The notes under the pieces are model-generated. The model was not told the DNA's origin and did no database searches. It saw nothing but the letters and a program-made list of their open reading frames with translations. A DNA stretch of 64,000 bases from Shinella sp. SUS2 (GTDB lineage Bacteria; Pseudomonadota; Alphaproteobacteria; Rhizobiales; Rhizobiaceae): positions 384,848 through 448,847 of the forward strand of contig NZ_KQ410724.1 in assembly GCF_001262505.1 (NCBI RefSeq), written 5' to 3'. Position numbers and translations under genes: made by a program. Each line of letters opens with the position of its first letter. Position 1 is the first letter of the stretch. Shown one piece after another: positions 19,073 through 28,900 of the stretch.

Positions 19073-19362
19073 CGGATCTTCGCCACTACGATGTGATCGT
19101 ATCCCCCTCGATCACCGAAAAGTCGACGCTGGTCTCCGAAAACAACCAGATCGTCTTCAACGTTGCCAAGCGCGCTTCCAAGCCTGAAATCAAGGCTGCC
19201 GTGGAAGCTCTCTTCGGCGTCAAGGTCACGGCTGTGAACACGCTCGTCCGCAAGGGCAAGATCAAGCGTTTCCGCGGCTTCGCCGGCCGGCAGGGAGATG
19301 TCAAGAAGGCTATCGTCACGCTCGCTGACGGTCAGTCCATCGACGTCTCCACCGGGCTCTAA
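19069..19362 (+). CDS. rplW: 50S ribosomal protein L23
   Basis: L23 sits at the mouth of the exit tunnel and is the docking site for trigger factor and SRP. The 97-aa product begins [20 protein letters not shown] and contains [24 protein letters not shown], the typical L23 core. Its start overlaps the rplD stop by four bases. Length is normal for alphaproteobacteria. Confidence 0.98.
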   Translation: MTDLRHYDVIVSPSITEKSTLVSENNQIVFNVAKRASKPEIKAAVEALFGVKVTAVNTLVRKGKIKRFRGFAGRQGDVKKAIVTLADGQSIDVSTGL

Positions 19363-19393
19363 TCGGGCAGTCGGCTAAAGAGGAAACAAGAAA

Positions 19394-20230
19394 ATGGCAT
19401 TGAAACACTTCAATCCGACCACTCCGAGCCAGCGCCAGCTGGTCATCGTCGACCGGTCGGGCCTTTACAAGGGCAAGCCCGTCAAGGCTCTGACCGAAGG
19501 TCTCTCCAAGAGCGGCGGTCGTAACAACCTTGGTCGCATCACGGCCCGCTTCATCGGCGGTGGTCACAAGCGCACCTACCGTCTCATCGACTTCAAGCGT
19601 CGCAAGTTCGACGTCGAAGGCACGGTCGAGCGTCTGGAATACGACCCGAACCGTACGGCGTTCATCGCTCTGGTGAGCTATGCCGACGGCGAGCAGGCCT
19701 ATATCCTGGCCCCGCAGCGCCTGGCAGCCGGCGACAAGGTCATCGCTTCCAACAAGGCTGTTGACGTAAAGCCCGGCAACACCATGCCGCTGCAGTACGT
19801 TCCGGTTGGTTCGATCGTTCACAACGTCGAAATGAAGCCGGGCAAGGGCGGCCAGATCGCCCGCTCCGCCGGCACCTTCGTTCAGCTGGTCGGCCGCGAT
19901 CAGGGCATGGCGATCCTTCGCCTGAACTCGGGCGAACAGCGCCTGGTTCACTCGTCCTGCCTCGCAACGGTCGGCGCCGTCTCCAACCCGGATCACGGCA
20001 ACATCAACGACGGTAAGGCTGGTCGTACGCGCTGGCGTGGCAAGACCCCGCACAACCGCGGTGTCGTCATGAACCCCGTCGACCACCCGCACGGTGGTGG
20101 TGAAGGCCGCACCTCTGGTGGTCGTCACCCGGTTTCCCCGTGGGGCAAGCCCACCAAGGGCAAGCGTACCCGCTCGAACAAGTCGACCGACAAGTTCATC
20201 ATGCGCTCGCGCCACTTGAAGAAGAAGTAA
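19394..20230 (+). CDS. rplB: 50S ribosomal protein L2
   Basis: L2 is needed for subunit association and supports the peptidyl transferase centre. The 278-aa product has the [15 protein letters not shown] start, the SH3-like core with [17 protein letters not shown], and the most conserved C-terminal block [26 protein letters not shown] containing the functionally important His. AGAGGAAAC precedes the ATG, and rpsS follows after 16 bases. Confidence 0.99.
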   Translation: MALKHFNPTTPSQRQLVIVDRSGLYKGKPVKALTEGLSKSGGRNNLGRITARFIGGGHKRTYRLIDFKRRKFDVEGTVERLEYDPNRTAFIALVSYADGEQAYILAPQRLAAGDKVIASNKAVDVKPGNTMPLQYVPVGSIVHNVEMKPGKGGQIARSAGTFVQLVGRDQGMAILRLNSGEQRLVHSSCLATVGAVSNPDHGNINDGKAGRTRWRGKTPHNRGVVMNPVDHPHGGGEGRTSGGRHPVSPWGKPTKGKRTRSNKSTDKFIMRSRHLKKK

Positions 20231-20246
20231 GAGAGGTTAGTCAGAA

Positions 20247-20525
20247 ATGGCTCGTTCAGTATGGAAAGGCCCGTTTGTTGACGGCTATCTTCTCAAGAAG
20301 GCTGAGAAGGTTCGTGAAGGCGGTCGCAGCGAAGTTATCAAGATCTGGAGCCGTCGCTCCACGATCCTGCCGCAGTTCGTTGGTCTGACTTTCGGCGTCT
20401 ACAACGGCAGCAAGCACATCCCGGTGGCCGTCAACGAAGACATGGTTGGCCACAAGTTTGGTGAATTCGCTCCGACCCGGACCTACTACGGTCACGGCGC
20501 GGACAAGAAGGCGAAGAGGAAGTAA
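20247..20525 (+). CDS. rpsS: 30S ribosomal protein S19
   Basis: S19 forms a complex with S13 in the 30S head and contacts the A-site finger of 23S rRNA. The 92-aa product starts [21 protein letters not shown] and contains [23 protein letters not shown] and the [16 protein letters not shown] tail. Two bases separate it from rplV. Confidence 0.98.
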   Translation: MARSVWKGPFVDGYLLKKAEKVREGGRSEVIKIWSRRSTILPQFVGLTFGVYNGSKHIPVAVNEDMVGHKFGEFAPTRTYYGHGADKKAKRK

Positions 20526-20527
20526 CG

Positions 20528-20917
20528 ATGGGTAAGGCTAAAGCCGAACGTCGGCTGAAGGATAACGAGGCGCAGGCTATCGCGCGCACGATCCGCGTCA
20601 GCCCCCAGAAGCTCAACCTGCTTGCTGCGCTCATCCGCGGCAAGAAGGTCGACCGGGCTCTCGCCGAGCTTGAGTTCTCGCGCAAGCGTAGCGCCGAGAC
20701 CGTCAAGAAGACGCTCGAGTCTGCGATCGCCAACGCAGAAAACAACCACGACCTCGACGTTGACTCGCTCATCGTCGCTGAGGCGTATGTCGGCAAGTCG
20801 ATTGTCATGAAGCGCTTTGCCGCTCGTGGCCGCGGCCGTGCATCGCGGATCGAGAAGCCTTTCTCGCATCTGACGATCGTCGTCCGTGAAGTCGAAGCCA
20901 AAGGGGAGGCCGCATAA
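20528..20917 (+). CDS. rplV: 50S ribosomal protein L22
   Basis: L22 has a long beta-hairpin that lines the exit tunnel and is a site of macrolide-resistance mutations. The 129-aa product has [26 protein letters not shown] and the hairpin segment with [23 protein letters not shown]. The stop overlaps the rpsC start by one base (TAATG), indicating coupled translation. Confidence 0.98.
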   Translation: MGKAKAERRLKDNEAQAIARTIRVSPQKLNLLAALIRGKKVDRALAELEFSRKRSAETVKKTLESAIANAENNHDLDVDSLIVAEAYVGKSIVMKRFAARGRGRASRIEKPFSHLTIVVREVEAKGEAA

Positions 20918-21645
20918 TGGGCCAGAAGATTAATCCGATCGGTTTCCGCCTCGGCATTAACCGTACCTGGGACAGCCGTTGGTTCGCCGACAACGCCGAA
21001 TACGGCCAGCTGCTCCACGAAGACCTGAAGATCCGCGCTTTCGTCATGGAAGAGCTGAAGCAGGCCGGTATCGCCAAGGTGGTCATCGAGCGCCCGCACA
21101 AGAAGTGCCGCGTCACGATCCACTCGGCTCGCCCGGGTCTGATCATCGGCAAGAAGGGTGCGGACATCGAGAAGCTTCGCAAGAAGCTCGCTTCGATGAC
21201 GAACTCCGAAACGCACCTCAACATCGTTGAAGTGCGGAAGCCCGAAGTCGACGCAACCCTCGTTGCCCAGTCGATCGCCCAGCAGCTCGAGCGCCGCGTG
21301 GCTTTCCGCCGTGCGATGAAGCGCGCTGTTCAGTCGGCCATGCGTCTTGGCGCCGAAGGCATCAAGATCACCTGCGCTGGCCGTCTCGGCGGTGCGGAAA
21401 TCGCCCGTACGGAATGGTACCGCGAAGGTCGCGTTCCGCTTCACACGCTGCGTGCAGACATCGACTACGGTACGGCTGAAGCCGAAACCGCATTCGGCAT
21501 CTGCGGCATCAAGGTCTGGATCTTCAAGGGTGAAATCCTTGAGCACGACCCGATGGCCTCTGAGCGTCGCGCCAGCGAAAGTGACAGCCAGGGCCCCGCA
21601 AGCCGCGATCGCGATCGTGGCGACCGCCGTCGTGAAAACGCGTAA
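20917..21645 (+). CDS. rpsC: 30S ribosomal protein S3
   Basis: S3 is at the mRNA entry site and has ribosomal helicase activity. The 242-aa product begins [20 protein letters not shown] and contains the KH domain core [18 protein letters not shown] and the C-terminal domain with [26 protein letters not shown]. The Arg/Asp-rich tail ([14 protein letters not shown]) is a common alphaproteobacterial extension. Confidence 0.98.
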   Translation: MGQKINPIGFRLGINRTWDSRWFADNAEYGQLLHEDLKIRAFVMEELKQAGIAKVVIERPHKKCRVTIHSARPGLIIGKKGADIEKLRKKLASMTNSETHLNIVEVRKPEVDATLVAQSIAQQLERRVAFRRAMKRAVQSAMRLGAEGIKITCAGRLGGAEIARTEWYREGRVPLHTLRADIDYGTAEAETAFGICGIKVWIFKGEILEHDPMASERRASESDSQGPASRDRDRGDRRRENA

Positions 21646-21683
21646 CAGTCGCGTTTGGCAGCCAATATCGGAGAAGTAAAAAA

Positions 21684-22097
21684 ATGTTGCAGCCAAAGCG
21701 TACCAAGTACCGCAAGCAGTTCAAGGGACGCATCAAGGGCGTCGCCAAGGGCGGCTCCGAGCTCGCCTTCGGCGAGTTCGGCTTGAAGGCTCAGGAACCG
21801 AACCGCGTGAACGCACGCGAGATCGAAGCGGCCCGCCGCGCGATCACCCGCTACATGAAGCGTGCCGGCCGCGTGTGGATCCGCGTGTTCCCCGACGTTC
21901 CGGTCACCGCGAAGCCCACGGAAGTCCGCATGGGTAAGGGTAAGGGTTCGGTCGAATACTGGGCAGCCAAGGTCAAGCCTGGCCGTATGATGTTCGAGAT
22001 CGACGGTGTTTCCGAGGAAATCGCGCGTGAAGCGCTTCGCCTCGGCTCGGCCAAGCTCTCGGTCAAGACGCGCTTCGTACAGCGCATTGCAGAGTAA
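21684..22097 (+). CDS. rplP: 50S ribosomal protein L16
   Basis: L16 organises the A-tRNA site near the peptidyl transferase centre. The 137-aa product starts [19 protein letters not shown] and contains [31 protein letters not shown], the strongly conserved block that includes the Arg hydroxylated in some bacteria. A GGAGAAG site lies before the ATG. Confidence 0.98.
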   Translation: MLQPKRTKYRKQFKGRIKGVAKGGSELAFGEFGLKAQEPNRVNAREIEAARRAITRYMKRAGRVWIRVFPDVPVTAKPTEVRMGKGKGSVEYWAAKVKPGRMMFEIDGVSEEIAREALRLGSAKLSVKTRFVQRIAE

Positions 22098-22109
22098 GGA
22101 GCGAGCGCC

Positions 22110-22310
22110 ATGAAAGCCGCAGACGTCAAGGCGCTGAGCGCCGATCAGCTCAACGAAGAGCTTGCCAAGCTGAAGAAAGAGCAGTTCAACCTGCGCTTCC
22201 AGAAGGCCACCGGCCAGCTCGAGAAGACCTCGCGCATCAACGAAGTCCGCAAGGATATCGCGCGCGTCAAGACCATTGCCCGCCAGAAGGCGGCAGAAGC
22301 CAAGGCCTAA
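22110..22310 (+). CDS. rpmC: 50S ribosomal protein L29
   Basis: L29 lies near the exit tunnel next to L23. The 66-aa, almost wholly helical product has the typical [45 protein letters not shown] pattern. AAGGAGCG precedes the ATG; 12 bases separate it from both rplP and rpsQ. Confidence 0.97.
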   Translation: MKAADVKALSADQLNEELAKLKKEQFNLRFQKATGQLEKTSRINEVRKDIARVKTIARQKAAEAKA

Positions 22311-22322
22311 GGACCAAAAAAT

Positions 22323-22559
22323 ATGCCGAAACGCATTCTGCAGGGCACTGTTGTCAGCGACAAGAACGACAAGACCGTTGTCGTGCGCGTCGAACGCCGC
22401 TTTGCCCATCCCCTGCTTCAGAAGACCGTTCGCCGGTCCAAGAAGTACAAGGCGCATGACGAAACCAACCAGTACAAGGTCGGCGACGTCGTTTCCATCC
22501 AGGAATGCGCCCCGATTTCCAAGGACAAGCGCTGGACCGTCGTATCGGCCCACGCTTAA
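22323..22559 (+). CDS. rpsQ: 30S ribosomal protein S17
   Basis: S17 is an early assembly protein binding 16S rRNA helices 7 and 11. The 78-aa product starts [21 protein letters not shown] and has the OB-fold and [21 protein letters not shown] segment. It is followed by the longest spacer in the S10-spc region (236 bases) with hairpins, so it may end the S10 transcription unit. Confidence 0.97.
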   Translation: MPKRILQGTVVSDKNDKTVVVRVERRFAHPLLQKTVRRSKKYKAHDETNQYKVGDVVSIQECAPISKDKRWTVVSAHA

Positions 22560-22570
22560 TAATACCGGAT

Positions 22571-22600
22571 TTTGCGCCGAGCCCTTGTGTTTGGCGCAAA
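22571..22600 (+). promoter_or_regulatory. Hairpin in rpsQ-rplN spacer
   Basis: TTTGCGCC (22571-22578) pairs with GGCGCAAA (22593-22600) around a 14-base loop, just upstream of a terminator-like stem. The two may form one composite 3'-end or anti-termination structure. Confidence 0.4.
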
Positions 22601-22621
22601 ACTCTGTATGAAGCAGCGCAA

Positions 22622-22649
22622 GGACGCTCGGAATCACGAGCGTTCTTTT
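22622..22649 (+). terminator. Terminator-like hairpin between rpsQ and rplN
   Basis: GGACGCTCG (22622-22630) pairs with CGAGCGTTC (22637-22645), with one G-T pair, around GAATCA, and is followed directly by TTTT. This is a plausible intrinsic terminator or attenuator separating the S10 and spc transcription units. If it terminates efficiently, an spc promoter must lie in the 146 bases before rplN; I could not pick one out. Confidence 0.6.
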
Positions 22650-22795
22650 GCTTTGAGCGCACGGAAGGTCCATCGGTTCGCCGACGTGGAAACCACCCTG
22701 GCAAACGACCATCCCGCGCGAAAACATGAATTTCCATAAGCTGGAACAGGGGGCTAACACCCAACCGGTCCGGTAAAACAAGAAGGCGACCTGAC

Positions 22796-23164
22796 ATGAT
22801 TCAGATGCAGACTAACCTCGACGTCGCGGATAATTCCGGCGCACGTCGTGTCATGTGCATCAAGGTGCTGGGCGGCTCCAAGCGCAAGTACGCTTCGGTC
22901 GGCGACATTATCGTCGTCTCGATCAAGGAAGCGATCCCGCGCGGCCGCGTGAAGAAGGGTGACGTGATGAAGGCGGTCGTCGTGCGCACCGCCAAGGACA
23001 TCCGCCGCCCCGATGGCAGCGTCATTCGTTTTGACAACAACGCAGCCGTCCTGATCGACAACAAGAAAGAGCCGATCGGCACCCGTATCTTCGGACCGGT
23101 TCCGCGCGAACTTCGCGCCAAGAACCACATGAAGATCATCTCGCTGGCTCCGGAAGTACTGTAA
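22796..23164 (+). CDS. rplN: 50S ribosomal protein L14
   Basis: L14 forms the inter-subunit bridge B8 and binds the ribosome-silencing factor RsfS. The 122-aa product starts [21 protein letters not shown] and contains [23 protein letters not shown] and FGPVPRELR, as in all bacterial L14. It is the first gene of the classical spc operon. Confidence 0.98.
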   Translation: MIQMQTNLDVADNSGARRVMCIKVLGGSKRKYASVGDIIVVSIKEAIPRGRVKKGDVMKAVVVRTAKDIRRPDGSVIRFDNNAAVLIDNKKEPIGTRIFGPVPRELRAKNHMKIISLAPEVL

Positions 23165-23176
23165 GGAGCGATGGCT

Positions 23177-23488
23177 ATGCAGAAGATTCGTAAGGGCGAC
23201 AAGGTCGTCGTGCTCACCGGCAAGGACAAGGGCCGTACCGGTGAAGTTGTACAGGTCATGCCGAAGGAAGACCGTGCGGTCGTCAAGGGTATCAACCTGG
23301 TGAAGCGTCACCAGCGCCAGACCCAGACCCAGGAAGCCGGCATCATCACCAAGGAAGCTTCGATCCATCTGTCGAACATCGCGATCGCCGATCCCAAGGA
23401 CGGCAAGCCGACCCGCGTCGGTTTCAAGGTCGAAGGCGACAAGAAGGTTCGTGTAGCAAAGCGTTCGGGAGTGTCGATCGATGGCTGA
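23177..23488 (+). CDS. rplX: 50S ribosomal protein L24
   Basis: L24 initiates 23S rRNA folding at the 5' domain. I place the start at the second ATG ([19 protein letters not shown], 103 aa) because GGAG at 23165-23168 is 8 bases from it but only 2 bases from the first ATG (two codons earlier). The KOW motif ([22 protein letters not shown]) is at the N-terminus. The end overlaps the rplE start by 8 bases. Confidence 0.95.
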   Translation: MQKIRKGDKVVVLTGKDKGRTGEVVQVMPKEDRAVVKGINLVKRHQRQTQTQEAGIITKEASIHLSNIAIADPKDGKPTRVGFKVEGDKKVRVAKRSGVSIDG

Positions 23489-24038
23489 CACCAAGTATGA
23501 GCCGCGCCTCAAGAAGGAATACGTCGAGCGTATCCGCAAGGCGCTTCAGGAGCAGTTCTCCTTCGCCAACGAGATGCAGATCCCGCGCCTCGACAAGGTC
23601 GTCATCAACATGGGTGTTGGCGAATCTACGGGCGACTCGAAGAAGCCGACCGTAGCGGCCGGCGACCTCGCAGCGATTGCCGGCCAGAAGCCGGTCATCA
23701 CGCGCGCCCGCAACTCCATCGCCGGCTTCAAGCTGCGCGAAGGCATGCCGATCGGCGCGAAGGTCACCCTGCGCGGCGCCCGCATGTATGAATTTCTGGA
23801 TCGCCTCGTGAACATCGCGCTGCCCCGCGTACGCGACTTCCGTGGTCTGAACCCGAAGTCCTTCGATGGCCGTGGCAACTTCGCCATGGGTATCAAGGAG
23901 CACATTGTGTTCCCGGAGATCAACTACGACAAGGTTGATCAGATGTGGGGCATGGACATCATCGTTTGCACGACGGCAAAGACGGACGACGAAGCACGGG
24001 CTCTTCTGAAAGAGTTCAACTTCCCGTTCCGCGCCTGA
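23481..24038 (+). CDS. rplE: 50S ribosomal protein L5
   Basis: L5 binds 5S rRNA and contacts the P-site tRNA elbow. The 185-aa product contains [19 protein letters not shown], the P-site loop with [18 protein letters not shown], and [23 protein letters not shown]. The start lies within the end of rplX, so the two genes are translationally coupled. Confidence 0.98.
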   Translation: MADTKYEPRLKKEYVERIRKALQEQFSFANEMQIPRLDKVVINMGVGESTGDSKKPTVAAGDLAAIAGQKPVITRARNSIAGFKLREGMPIGAKVTLRGARMYEFLDRLVNIALPRVRDFRGLNPKSFDGRGNFAMGIKEHIVFPEINYDKVDQMWGMDIIVCTTAKTDDEARALLKEFNFPFRA

Positions 24039-24074
24039 CCGTAACGACAAGCGTAAAGAAGGATAACAACTGTT

Positions 24075-24380
24075 ATGGCTAAAACCAGCGCAGTCGAGAA
24101 GAACAACCGCCGCCGCAAGCTGGTCGCCGCCCAGGCGTCCAAGCGTGCCGCTCTCAAGGCGATCATCCAGAACCAGTCTCTTCCCATCGAAGAGCGCTTC
24201 AAGGCGACCCTGAAGCTTGCCGAACTGCCGCGCAATGGCTCCAAGACCCGTATCCGCAACCGGTGCGAAGTCACGGGCCGTCCGCGCGCTTTCTATCGCA
24301 AACTCAAGATGTCGCGTATTGCGCTTCGCGAACTGGGCAATCTCGGCAAGGTGCCGGGCATCGTCAAGTCGAGCTGGTAA
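24075..24380 (+). CDS. rpsN: 30S ribosomal protein S14 (zinc-independent form)
   Basis: S14 completes the 30S head near S3 and S10. The 101-aa product is the long form without the CxxC...CxxC zinc ribbon of short S14; it has one Cys in [21 protein letters not shown], the conserved C-terminal segment, and ends [21 protein letters not shown] precedes the ATG. Confidence 0.97.
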   Translation: MAKTSAVEKNNRRRKLVAAQASKRAALKAIIQNQSLPIEERFKATLKLAELPRNGSKTRIRNRCEVTGRPRAFYRKLKMSRIALRELGNLGKVPGIVKSSW

Positions 24381-24392
24381 GGAGACGGGCAC

Positions 24393-24791
24393 ATGGCAAT
24401 GACTGATCCCTTGGGCGATATGCTCACCCGTATCCGCAACGGCGCCGCACGCCGCAAGTCCAGCGTTTCGACGCCGGCTTCCAAGCTGCGCGCCCGCGTT
24501 CTGGACGTCCTTCAGTCCGAAGGTTACATCCGCGGATATTCGGAAGTCGAATTCGGCAACGGCAAGTCCGAGCTGAACATCGAACTCAAGTACTACGAAG
24601 GCGCGTCCGTGATCCGCAAGATCGACCGCGTCTCCAAGCCGGGCCGCCGGGTCTATGTCTCGGTAAAGTCCATTCCGCAGGTCGCGAACGGCCTCGGCAT
24701 CACCATCCTTTCGACCCCGAAGGGCGTGATGGCCGATCACCAGGCACGCGAACAGAACGTTGGTGGCGAGATCCTTTGCTCGGTCTTCTAA
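24393..24791 (+). CDS. rpsH: 30S ribosomal protein S8
   Basis: S8 binds helix 21 of 16S rRNA and in E. coli represses the spc operon by binding near rplE. The 132-aa product starts [17 protein letters not shown]; the first of two close ATGs is chosen because GGAG is 8 bases upstream. The C-terminal RNA-binding block [27 protein letters not shown] is intact. Confidence 0.97.
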   Translation: MAMTDPLGDMLTRIRNGAARRKSSVSTPASKLRARVLDVLQSEGYIRGYSEVEFGNGKSELNIELKYYEGASVIRKIDRVSKPGRRVYVSVKSIPQVANGLGITILSTPKGVMADHQAREQNVGGEILCSVF

Positions 24792-24833
24792 GACTGGGCA
24801 AGGAACTCCATAACGAACAGACAGGATAAAACA

Positions 24834-25367
24834 ATGTCTCGTATCGGTAAGAAGCCCGTTCAGGTTCCCGCTGGTGTCACCGCGACCGTCGATGGTCAGA
24901 AGGTCACCGCAAAGGGCCCGAAGGGCGAACTGTTCTTCGTCGCAAACGACGAAGTTTCGGTAAAGCTCGAAGACAACGCCGTTGTCGTTCAGCCGGTCAA
25001 CGATAGCAAGGATGCTCGCTCCAAGTGGGGCATGTCCCGCACGATGGTCGAGAACATCTTCAAGGGCGTCAAGGACGGCTACGAGCGCAAGCTCGAAATC
25101 AACGGCGTCGGTTACCGCGCGTCGCTGCAGGGCAAGAACCTGCAGTTGGCACTCGGCTTCAGCCATGACGTCGTCTACCAGACGCCGGAAGGCATCTCGA
25201 TCGCTGTTCCGAAGCCGACGGAAATCATCATTTCCGGCATCAACAAGCAGCAGGTCGGTCAGGTCGCCGCGGAAATCCGCGAATACCGTGGCCCCGAGCC
25301 CTACAAGGGCAAGGGCGTCAAGTATGCCGAAGAGCGGATTGTCCGCAAAGAAGGCAAGAAGAAGTAA
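24834..25367 (+). CDS. rplF: 50S ribosomal protein L6
   Basis: L6 is near the factor-binding site and the sarcin-ricin loop. The 177-aa product starts [19 protein letters not shown] and contains two L6 repeats, with [24 protein letters not shown] in the second and the conserved C-terminal [26 protein letters not shown]. Confidence 0.98.
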   Translation: MSRIGKKPVQVPAGVTATVDGQKVTAKGPKGELFFVANDEVSVKLEDNAVVVQPVNDSKDARSKWGMSRTMVENIFKGVKDGYERKLEINGVGYRASLQGKNLQLALGFSHDVVYQTPEGISIAVPKPTEIIISGINKQQVGQVAAEIREYRGPEPYKGKGVKYAEERIVRKEGKKK

Positions 25368-25379
25368 GGATCACGCGAA

Positions 25380-25742
25380 ATGGCTAGCAGGAAAGAAGCT
25401 CTCCAGCGCCGCGCCAACCGCGTGCGCCGTTCCATCAAGGCGGTCGCCAATGGCCGTCCGCGCCTGTCTGTTCATCGCTCGTCGAAGAACATCTACGTAC
25501 AGGTCATCGACGACGTGGCCGGCACGACGCTTGCGTCCGCCTCCACGCTCGACACCGATCTGCGCTCGTCCTTGAAGACGGGCGCCGACACGGCAGCTGC
25601 CGCTGCCGTCGGCAAGCTCATTGCTGAGCGCGCCGTCAAGGCAGGCGTCAAGGAAGTCGTTTTCGACCGTGGCGCCTTCATCTATCACGGCCGCATCAAG
25701 GCTCTCGCCGAAGCGGCCCGTGAAGGTGGTCTGAACTTCTGA
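25380..25742 (+). CDS. rplR: 50S ribosomal protein L18
   Basis: L18 brings 5S rRNA to the large subunit together with L5. The 120-aa product has the basic N-terminus [36 protein letters not shown] and ends [28 protein letters not shown], both standard. It follows rplF after 12 bases. Confidence 0.98.
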   Translation: MASRKEALQRRANRVRRSIKAVANGRPRLSVHRSSKNIYVQVIDDVAGTTLASASTLDTDLRSSLKTGADTAAAAAVGKLIAERAVKAGVKEVVFDRGAFIYHGRIKALAEAAREGGLNF

Positions 25743-25752
25743 TCATTCGGCC

Positions 25753-25822
25753 GGGCGCGTCCAAGCGCCCCGCCGATCCTCAGCAGGGTATCGGTCGCTT
25801 CCATTGCTGAAATGGAGGCGAC
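25753..25822 (+). promoter_or_regulatory. Two hairpins in rplR-rpsE spacer
   Basis: GGGCGC/GCGCCC (25753-25770) is followed by a longer stem, GTCGCTTCCATT (25794-25805) with AATGGAGGCGAC (25811-25822), 12 pairs including one G-T around GCTGA. A short T-run (CTTTCG) follows at once. The 128-base spacer is unusually long for the interior of the spc operon, so a mid-operon control or processing point is plausible. Confidence 0.45.
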
Positions 25823-25870
25823 TTTCGTCAATCTGCCGATTGCACCCGGAAAAGAAAAAGGAAAAGGACA

Positions 25871-26437
25871 ATGGCACAGGAAAAGCGCGGTCGCGATGAC
25901 CGCCAGAACCGCGAAGAGCGCGACAGCGAGTTTGTCGACAAGCTCGTCGCGATCAACCGCGTCGCGAAGGTCGTCAAGGGCGGCCGTCGTTTCGGTTTCG
26001 CAGCTCTCGTCGTCGTCGGCGACCAGAAGGGCCGCGTCGGCTTCGGCCACGGCAAGGCACGTGAAGTTCCGGAAGCAATCCGGAAGGCCACCGAAGCCGC
26101 CAAGCGCGACCTCATCTTCGTTCCGCTGCGCTCCGGCCGCACGCTGCACCACGACGTGCACGGCCGCCACGGCGCCGGCAAGGTTCTGCTTCGTTCGGCC
26201 AAGGCCGGTACCGGTATCATCGCCGGTGGTCCGATGCGCGCCGTTTTCGAAACGCTTGGCGTCCATGACGTCGTAGCGAAGTCGACCGGCTCCTCGAACC
26301 CGTACAACATGATCCGTGCGACGTTCGACGCTCTCAAGAGCCAGATGCACCCGAAGGACATCGCGGCACAGCGCGGCATGAAGTATGCCACGCTGCAGGC
26401 CCGTCGTGCGTCCGCCGGCGTCGCTTCCGAAGAATAA
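25871..26437 (+). CDS. rpsE: 30S ribosomal protein S5
   Basis: S5 helps mRNA unwinding and fidelity and carries spectinomycin-resistance sites. The 188-aa product has the dsRBD-like N-terminal domain ([30 protein letters not shown]; the KGGRR loop is of the susceptible type) and the C-terminal domain with [32 protein letters not shown] precedes the ATG. Confidence 0.98.
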   Translation: MAQEKRGRDDRQNREERDSEFVDKLVAINRVAKVVKGGRRFGFAALVVVGDQKGRVGFGHGKAREVPEAIRKATEAAKRDLIFVPLRSGRTLHHDVHGRHGAGKVLLRSAKAGTGIIAGGPMRAVFETLGVHDVVAKSTGSSNPYNMIRATFDALKSQMHPKDIAAQRGMKYATLQARRASAGVASEE

Positions 26438-26450
26438 GGAGCTCTGAGCC

Positions 26451-26654
26451 ATGGCTAAGAAAGAAACCGCAAAGAAGACGGTGACTGTCGAGCAGATCGG
26501 CAGCCCCATCCGCCGTCCGGCCGTTCAGCGCGCAACGCTGGTCGGTCTGGGCCTCAACAAGATGCACCGGGTTCGCACGCTGGAAGACACTCCGTCTGTC
26601 CGCGGCATGATCCGTGCCGTCCAGCACCTCGTTCGCGTCGTCGAAGAGAAGTGA
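26451..26654 (+). CDS. rpmD: 50S ribosomal protein L30
   Basis: L30 is a small large-subunit protein that binds near 5S rRNA. The 67-aa product contains [42 protein letters not shown], the full family pattern. AAGGAGC precedes the ATG; 13 bases separate it from rpsE and 11 from rplO. Confidence 0.97.
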   Translation: MAKKETAKKTVTVEQIGSPIRRPAVQRATLVGLGLNKMHRVRTLEDTPSVRGMIRAVQHLVRVVEEK

Positions 26655-26665
26655 GGGGATAGATC

Positions 26666-27145
26666 ATGAAACTCAACGAAATCAAGGACAACGAAGGCTC
26701 TTCGAAGAACCGCAAGCGCGTCGGTCGCGGTATCGGTTCCGGCAAGGGCAAGACCGGTGGTCGCGGTGTCAAGGGTCAGAAGGCTCGTTCGGGCGTCGCC
26801 ATCAACGGCTTCGAAGGCGGTCAGATGCCCATCTACCGTCGCCTGCCGAAGCGCGGCTTCAACAACATCTTCGCATCCGACTTCGTCATCGTTTCCCTGG
26901 AGCGCATCCAGAAGGCAATCGATGCCGGCAAGCTCGATGCCAAGGCGACCGTTGATGCAGCGGCCCTCAAGGCTGCCGGCGTCATCCGCCGCGAAAAGGA
27001 CGGCGTGCGCATCCTCGCCGACGGCGAATTCAAGGCCAAGGTGGCCTTCGAAGTCGCCGGTGCCTCCAAGCCGGCGATCGAGAAGATCGAAAAGGCTGGC
27101 GGCTCGATCAAGCTGCTCTCGGCCGCTGCGGAAGCCGCCGAATAA
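26666..27145 (+). CDS. rplO: 50S ribosomal protein L15
   Basis: L15 is a late-assembly protein of the large subunit. The 159-aa product begins [34 protein letters not shown], the Gly-rich basic N-terminal extension that penetrates the rRNA, and ends in a compact domain ([19 protein letters not shown]). A strong terminator lies 13 bases past the stop, so it ends the spc unit here rather than reading straight into secY. Confidence 0.98.
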   Translation: MKLNEIKDNEGSSKNRKRVGRGIGSGKGKTGGRGVKGQKARSGVAINGFEGGQMPIYRRLPKRGFNNIFASDFVIVSLERIQKAIDAGKLDAKATVDAAALKAAGVIRREKDGVRILADGEFKAKVAFEVAGASKPAIEKIEKAGGSIKLLSAAAEAAE

Positions 27146-27158
27146 TTCGACAAAATTA

Positions 27159-27189
27159 TCGCCCGGTGTGCTTCACACCGGGCGATTTT
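27159..27189 (+). terminator. Intrinsic terminator after rplO
   Basis: TCGCCCGGTGTG (27159-27170) pairs with CACACCGGGCGA (27174-27185), 12 perfect pairs, followed by TTTT. The flanking AAAATTA and TTTTG can extend the stem. It implies that secY and the alpha genes need read-through or their own promoter. Confidence 0.85.
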
Positions 27190-27312
27190 GCTCCCATATG
27201 TGAGCCTCACGACGATGGCCGGGATTCTCTTCCCCGCCGTTGCCCGAAAAGAAGCTGGAGCGCCGCGTATCGTCTCAAGGTGCGCAAAGGTCGCGATAGT
27301 CTTTTGAATCTG

Positions 27313-27356
27313 CCACATAATTCCTGAGTTCACTTTCGATCTCAGGAATTATGTGG
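27313..27356 (+). repeat. Perfect 16-bp inverted repeat upstream of secY
   Basis: CCACATAATTCCTGAG (27313-27328) is exactly repeated in reverse complement at 27341-27356, with a 12-base loop. The arms are AT-rich and no T-run follows. It lies 200 bases before secY in a 414-base spacer that has no convincing gene. It may be a dispersed palindromic element or a control hairpin; the remaining 200 bases up to secY show no clear signal. Confidence 0.65.
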
Positions 27357-27559
27357 TGCGGTGAGGCCGGGATTGCTTGACAATCCGCGTTTCAACCGGT
27401 TTAGGCTCCATCCGCCCGCTTTGCTGCACCGGCAGAGGGGCAAGACGAATTTCAGCATGTGCCGTCGGTCCGAGGAGGGGCGAGGGGACGTGCCAACGGA
27501 TCAGCCAATCCGGACCTGGCCGGGCTTACCGCCGCCGGATCGGCTTCGCGGAGAAATGC

Positions 27560-28900
27560 ATGGCTTCGGCAGCGGAACAACTTGCCTCTAATCTCAACTT
27601 CTCGACCTTCTCGAAAGCAGAAGATCTGAAGAAGCGTCTCTGGTTCACGCTGGGCGCGCTGCTCGTCTATCGCCTCGGCACCTATATCCCGTTGCCGGGT
27701 CTCAACCCCGAAGCCTTCGCGCAGGCCTTCCGCGGCCAGGCGAGCGGCATTCTCGGCCTCTTCAACATGTTCTCCGGCGGCGCCGTCGAGCGCATGGCGA
27801 TCTTCGCGCTCGGCATCATGCCGTATATTTCCGCCTCGATCATCGTGCAGCTGATGACCTCGGTCGTTCCGTCGCTGGAGCAGCTGAAGAAGGAAGGCGA
27901 GCAGGGCCGCAAGATCATCAATCAGTACACGCGCTACGGCACGGTGCTGCTCGGCACGCTGCAGGCCTACGGCATCGCCGTTGGCCTTGAGAGCGGGGCA
28001 GGGCTCGTCAACGATCCGGGCTGGTTCTTCCGCATCTCCACCGTCATCTCGCTGCTCGGTGGCACCATGTTCCTGATGTGGCTGGGTGAACAGATCACCT
28101 CGCGCGGCATCGGCAACGGCATTTCGCTGATCATCTTCGCCGGTATCGTTGCGGCCCTTCCGGGCGCGCTGGCTGGCACGCTCGAGCTCAGCCGCACCGG
28201 TGCGCTCTCGATCGGCGTCGTTATCGCCGTCGTGGTCATGGCCGTCGGCGTCATCGCGCTCATCGTCTTCGTCGAACGTGCCCAGCGCCGGCTTCTGATC
28301 CAGTATCCGAAGCGACAGGTCGGCAACCGCATGTTCCAGGGCGATACCTCGCACCTGCCGCTGAAGCTCAACACCGCGGGCGTCATTCCGGCGATCTTCG
28401 CCTCCTCGCTGCTGCTGTTGCCGGCAACGCTGGCCGGGTTCTCGAACACGTCCGAGCTGCCGTCCTGGGCAACGACGGTCATCGCCGCCCTCGGCCACGG
28501 CCAGCCGCTCTACATGCTGCTCTATGCGGGCATGATTGCATTCTTCGCCTTCTTCTACACGGCCATCGTCTTCAATCCGAAGGACACGGCCGACAATCTG
28601 AAGAAGCATGGCGGCTTCATTCCGGGTATCCGCCCGGGCGAACGCACCGCCGAATATATCGATTACGTGCTGACCCGCATCACGGTCATCGGCGCGCTCT
28701 ATCTTGTCTTCGTTTGTATCCTTCCCGAAATTCTCATCGCGCAGACCGGGGTCCCATTCTACCTTGGTGGTACGTCGCTTTTGATTGTTGTCAGCGTGAC
28801 CTTGGATACTGTAGCACAGATACAGGGCCACCTGATTGCTCAGCAGTATGAGGGGCTGATCAAGAAGTCGAAGCTGCGTGGAGGTAAGAGGGGACGATGA
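27560..28900 (+). CDS. secY: Protein translocase subunit SecY
   Basis: SecY is the channel of the Sec translocon, in the inner membrane with SecE and SecG. I chose the ATG giving [26 protein letters not shown], 446 aa and preceded by CGGAGA; the frame stays open 61 codons further upstream but that extension resembles no SecY. Ten hydrophobic segments are visible, with the conserved cytoplasmic loop [20 protein letters not shown] and [30 protein letters not shown]. The stop overlaps the adk start by four bases. Confidence 0.98.
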   Translation: MASAAEQLASNLNFSTFSKAEDLKKRLWFTLGALLVYRLGTYIPLPGLNPEAFAQAFRGQASGILGLFNMFSGGAVERMAIFALGIMPYISASIIVQLMTSVVPSLEQLKKEGEQGRKIINQYTRYGTVLLGTLQAYGIAVGLESGAGLVNDPGWFFRISTVISLLGGTMFLMWLGEQITSRGIGNGISLIIFAGIVAALPGALAGTLELSRTGALSIGVVIAVVVMAVGVIALIVFVERAQRRLLIQYPKRQVGNRMFQGDTSHLPLKLNTAGVIPAIFASSLLLLPATLAGFSNTSELPSWATTVIAALGHGQPLYMLLYAGMIAFFAFFYTAIVFNPKDTADNLKKHGGFIPGIRPGERTAEYIDYVLTRITVIGALYLVFVCILPEILIAQTGVPFYLGGTSLLIVVSVTLDTVAQIQGHLIAQQYEGLIKKSKLRGGKRGR

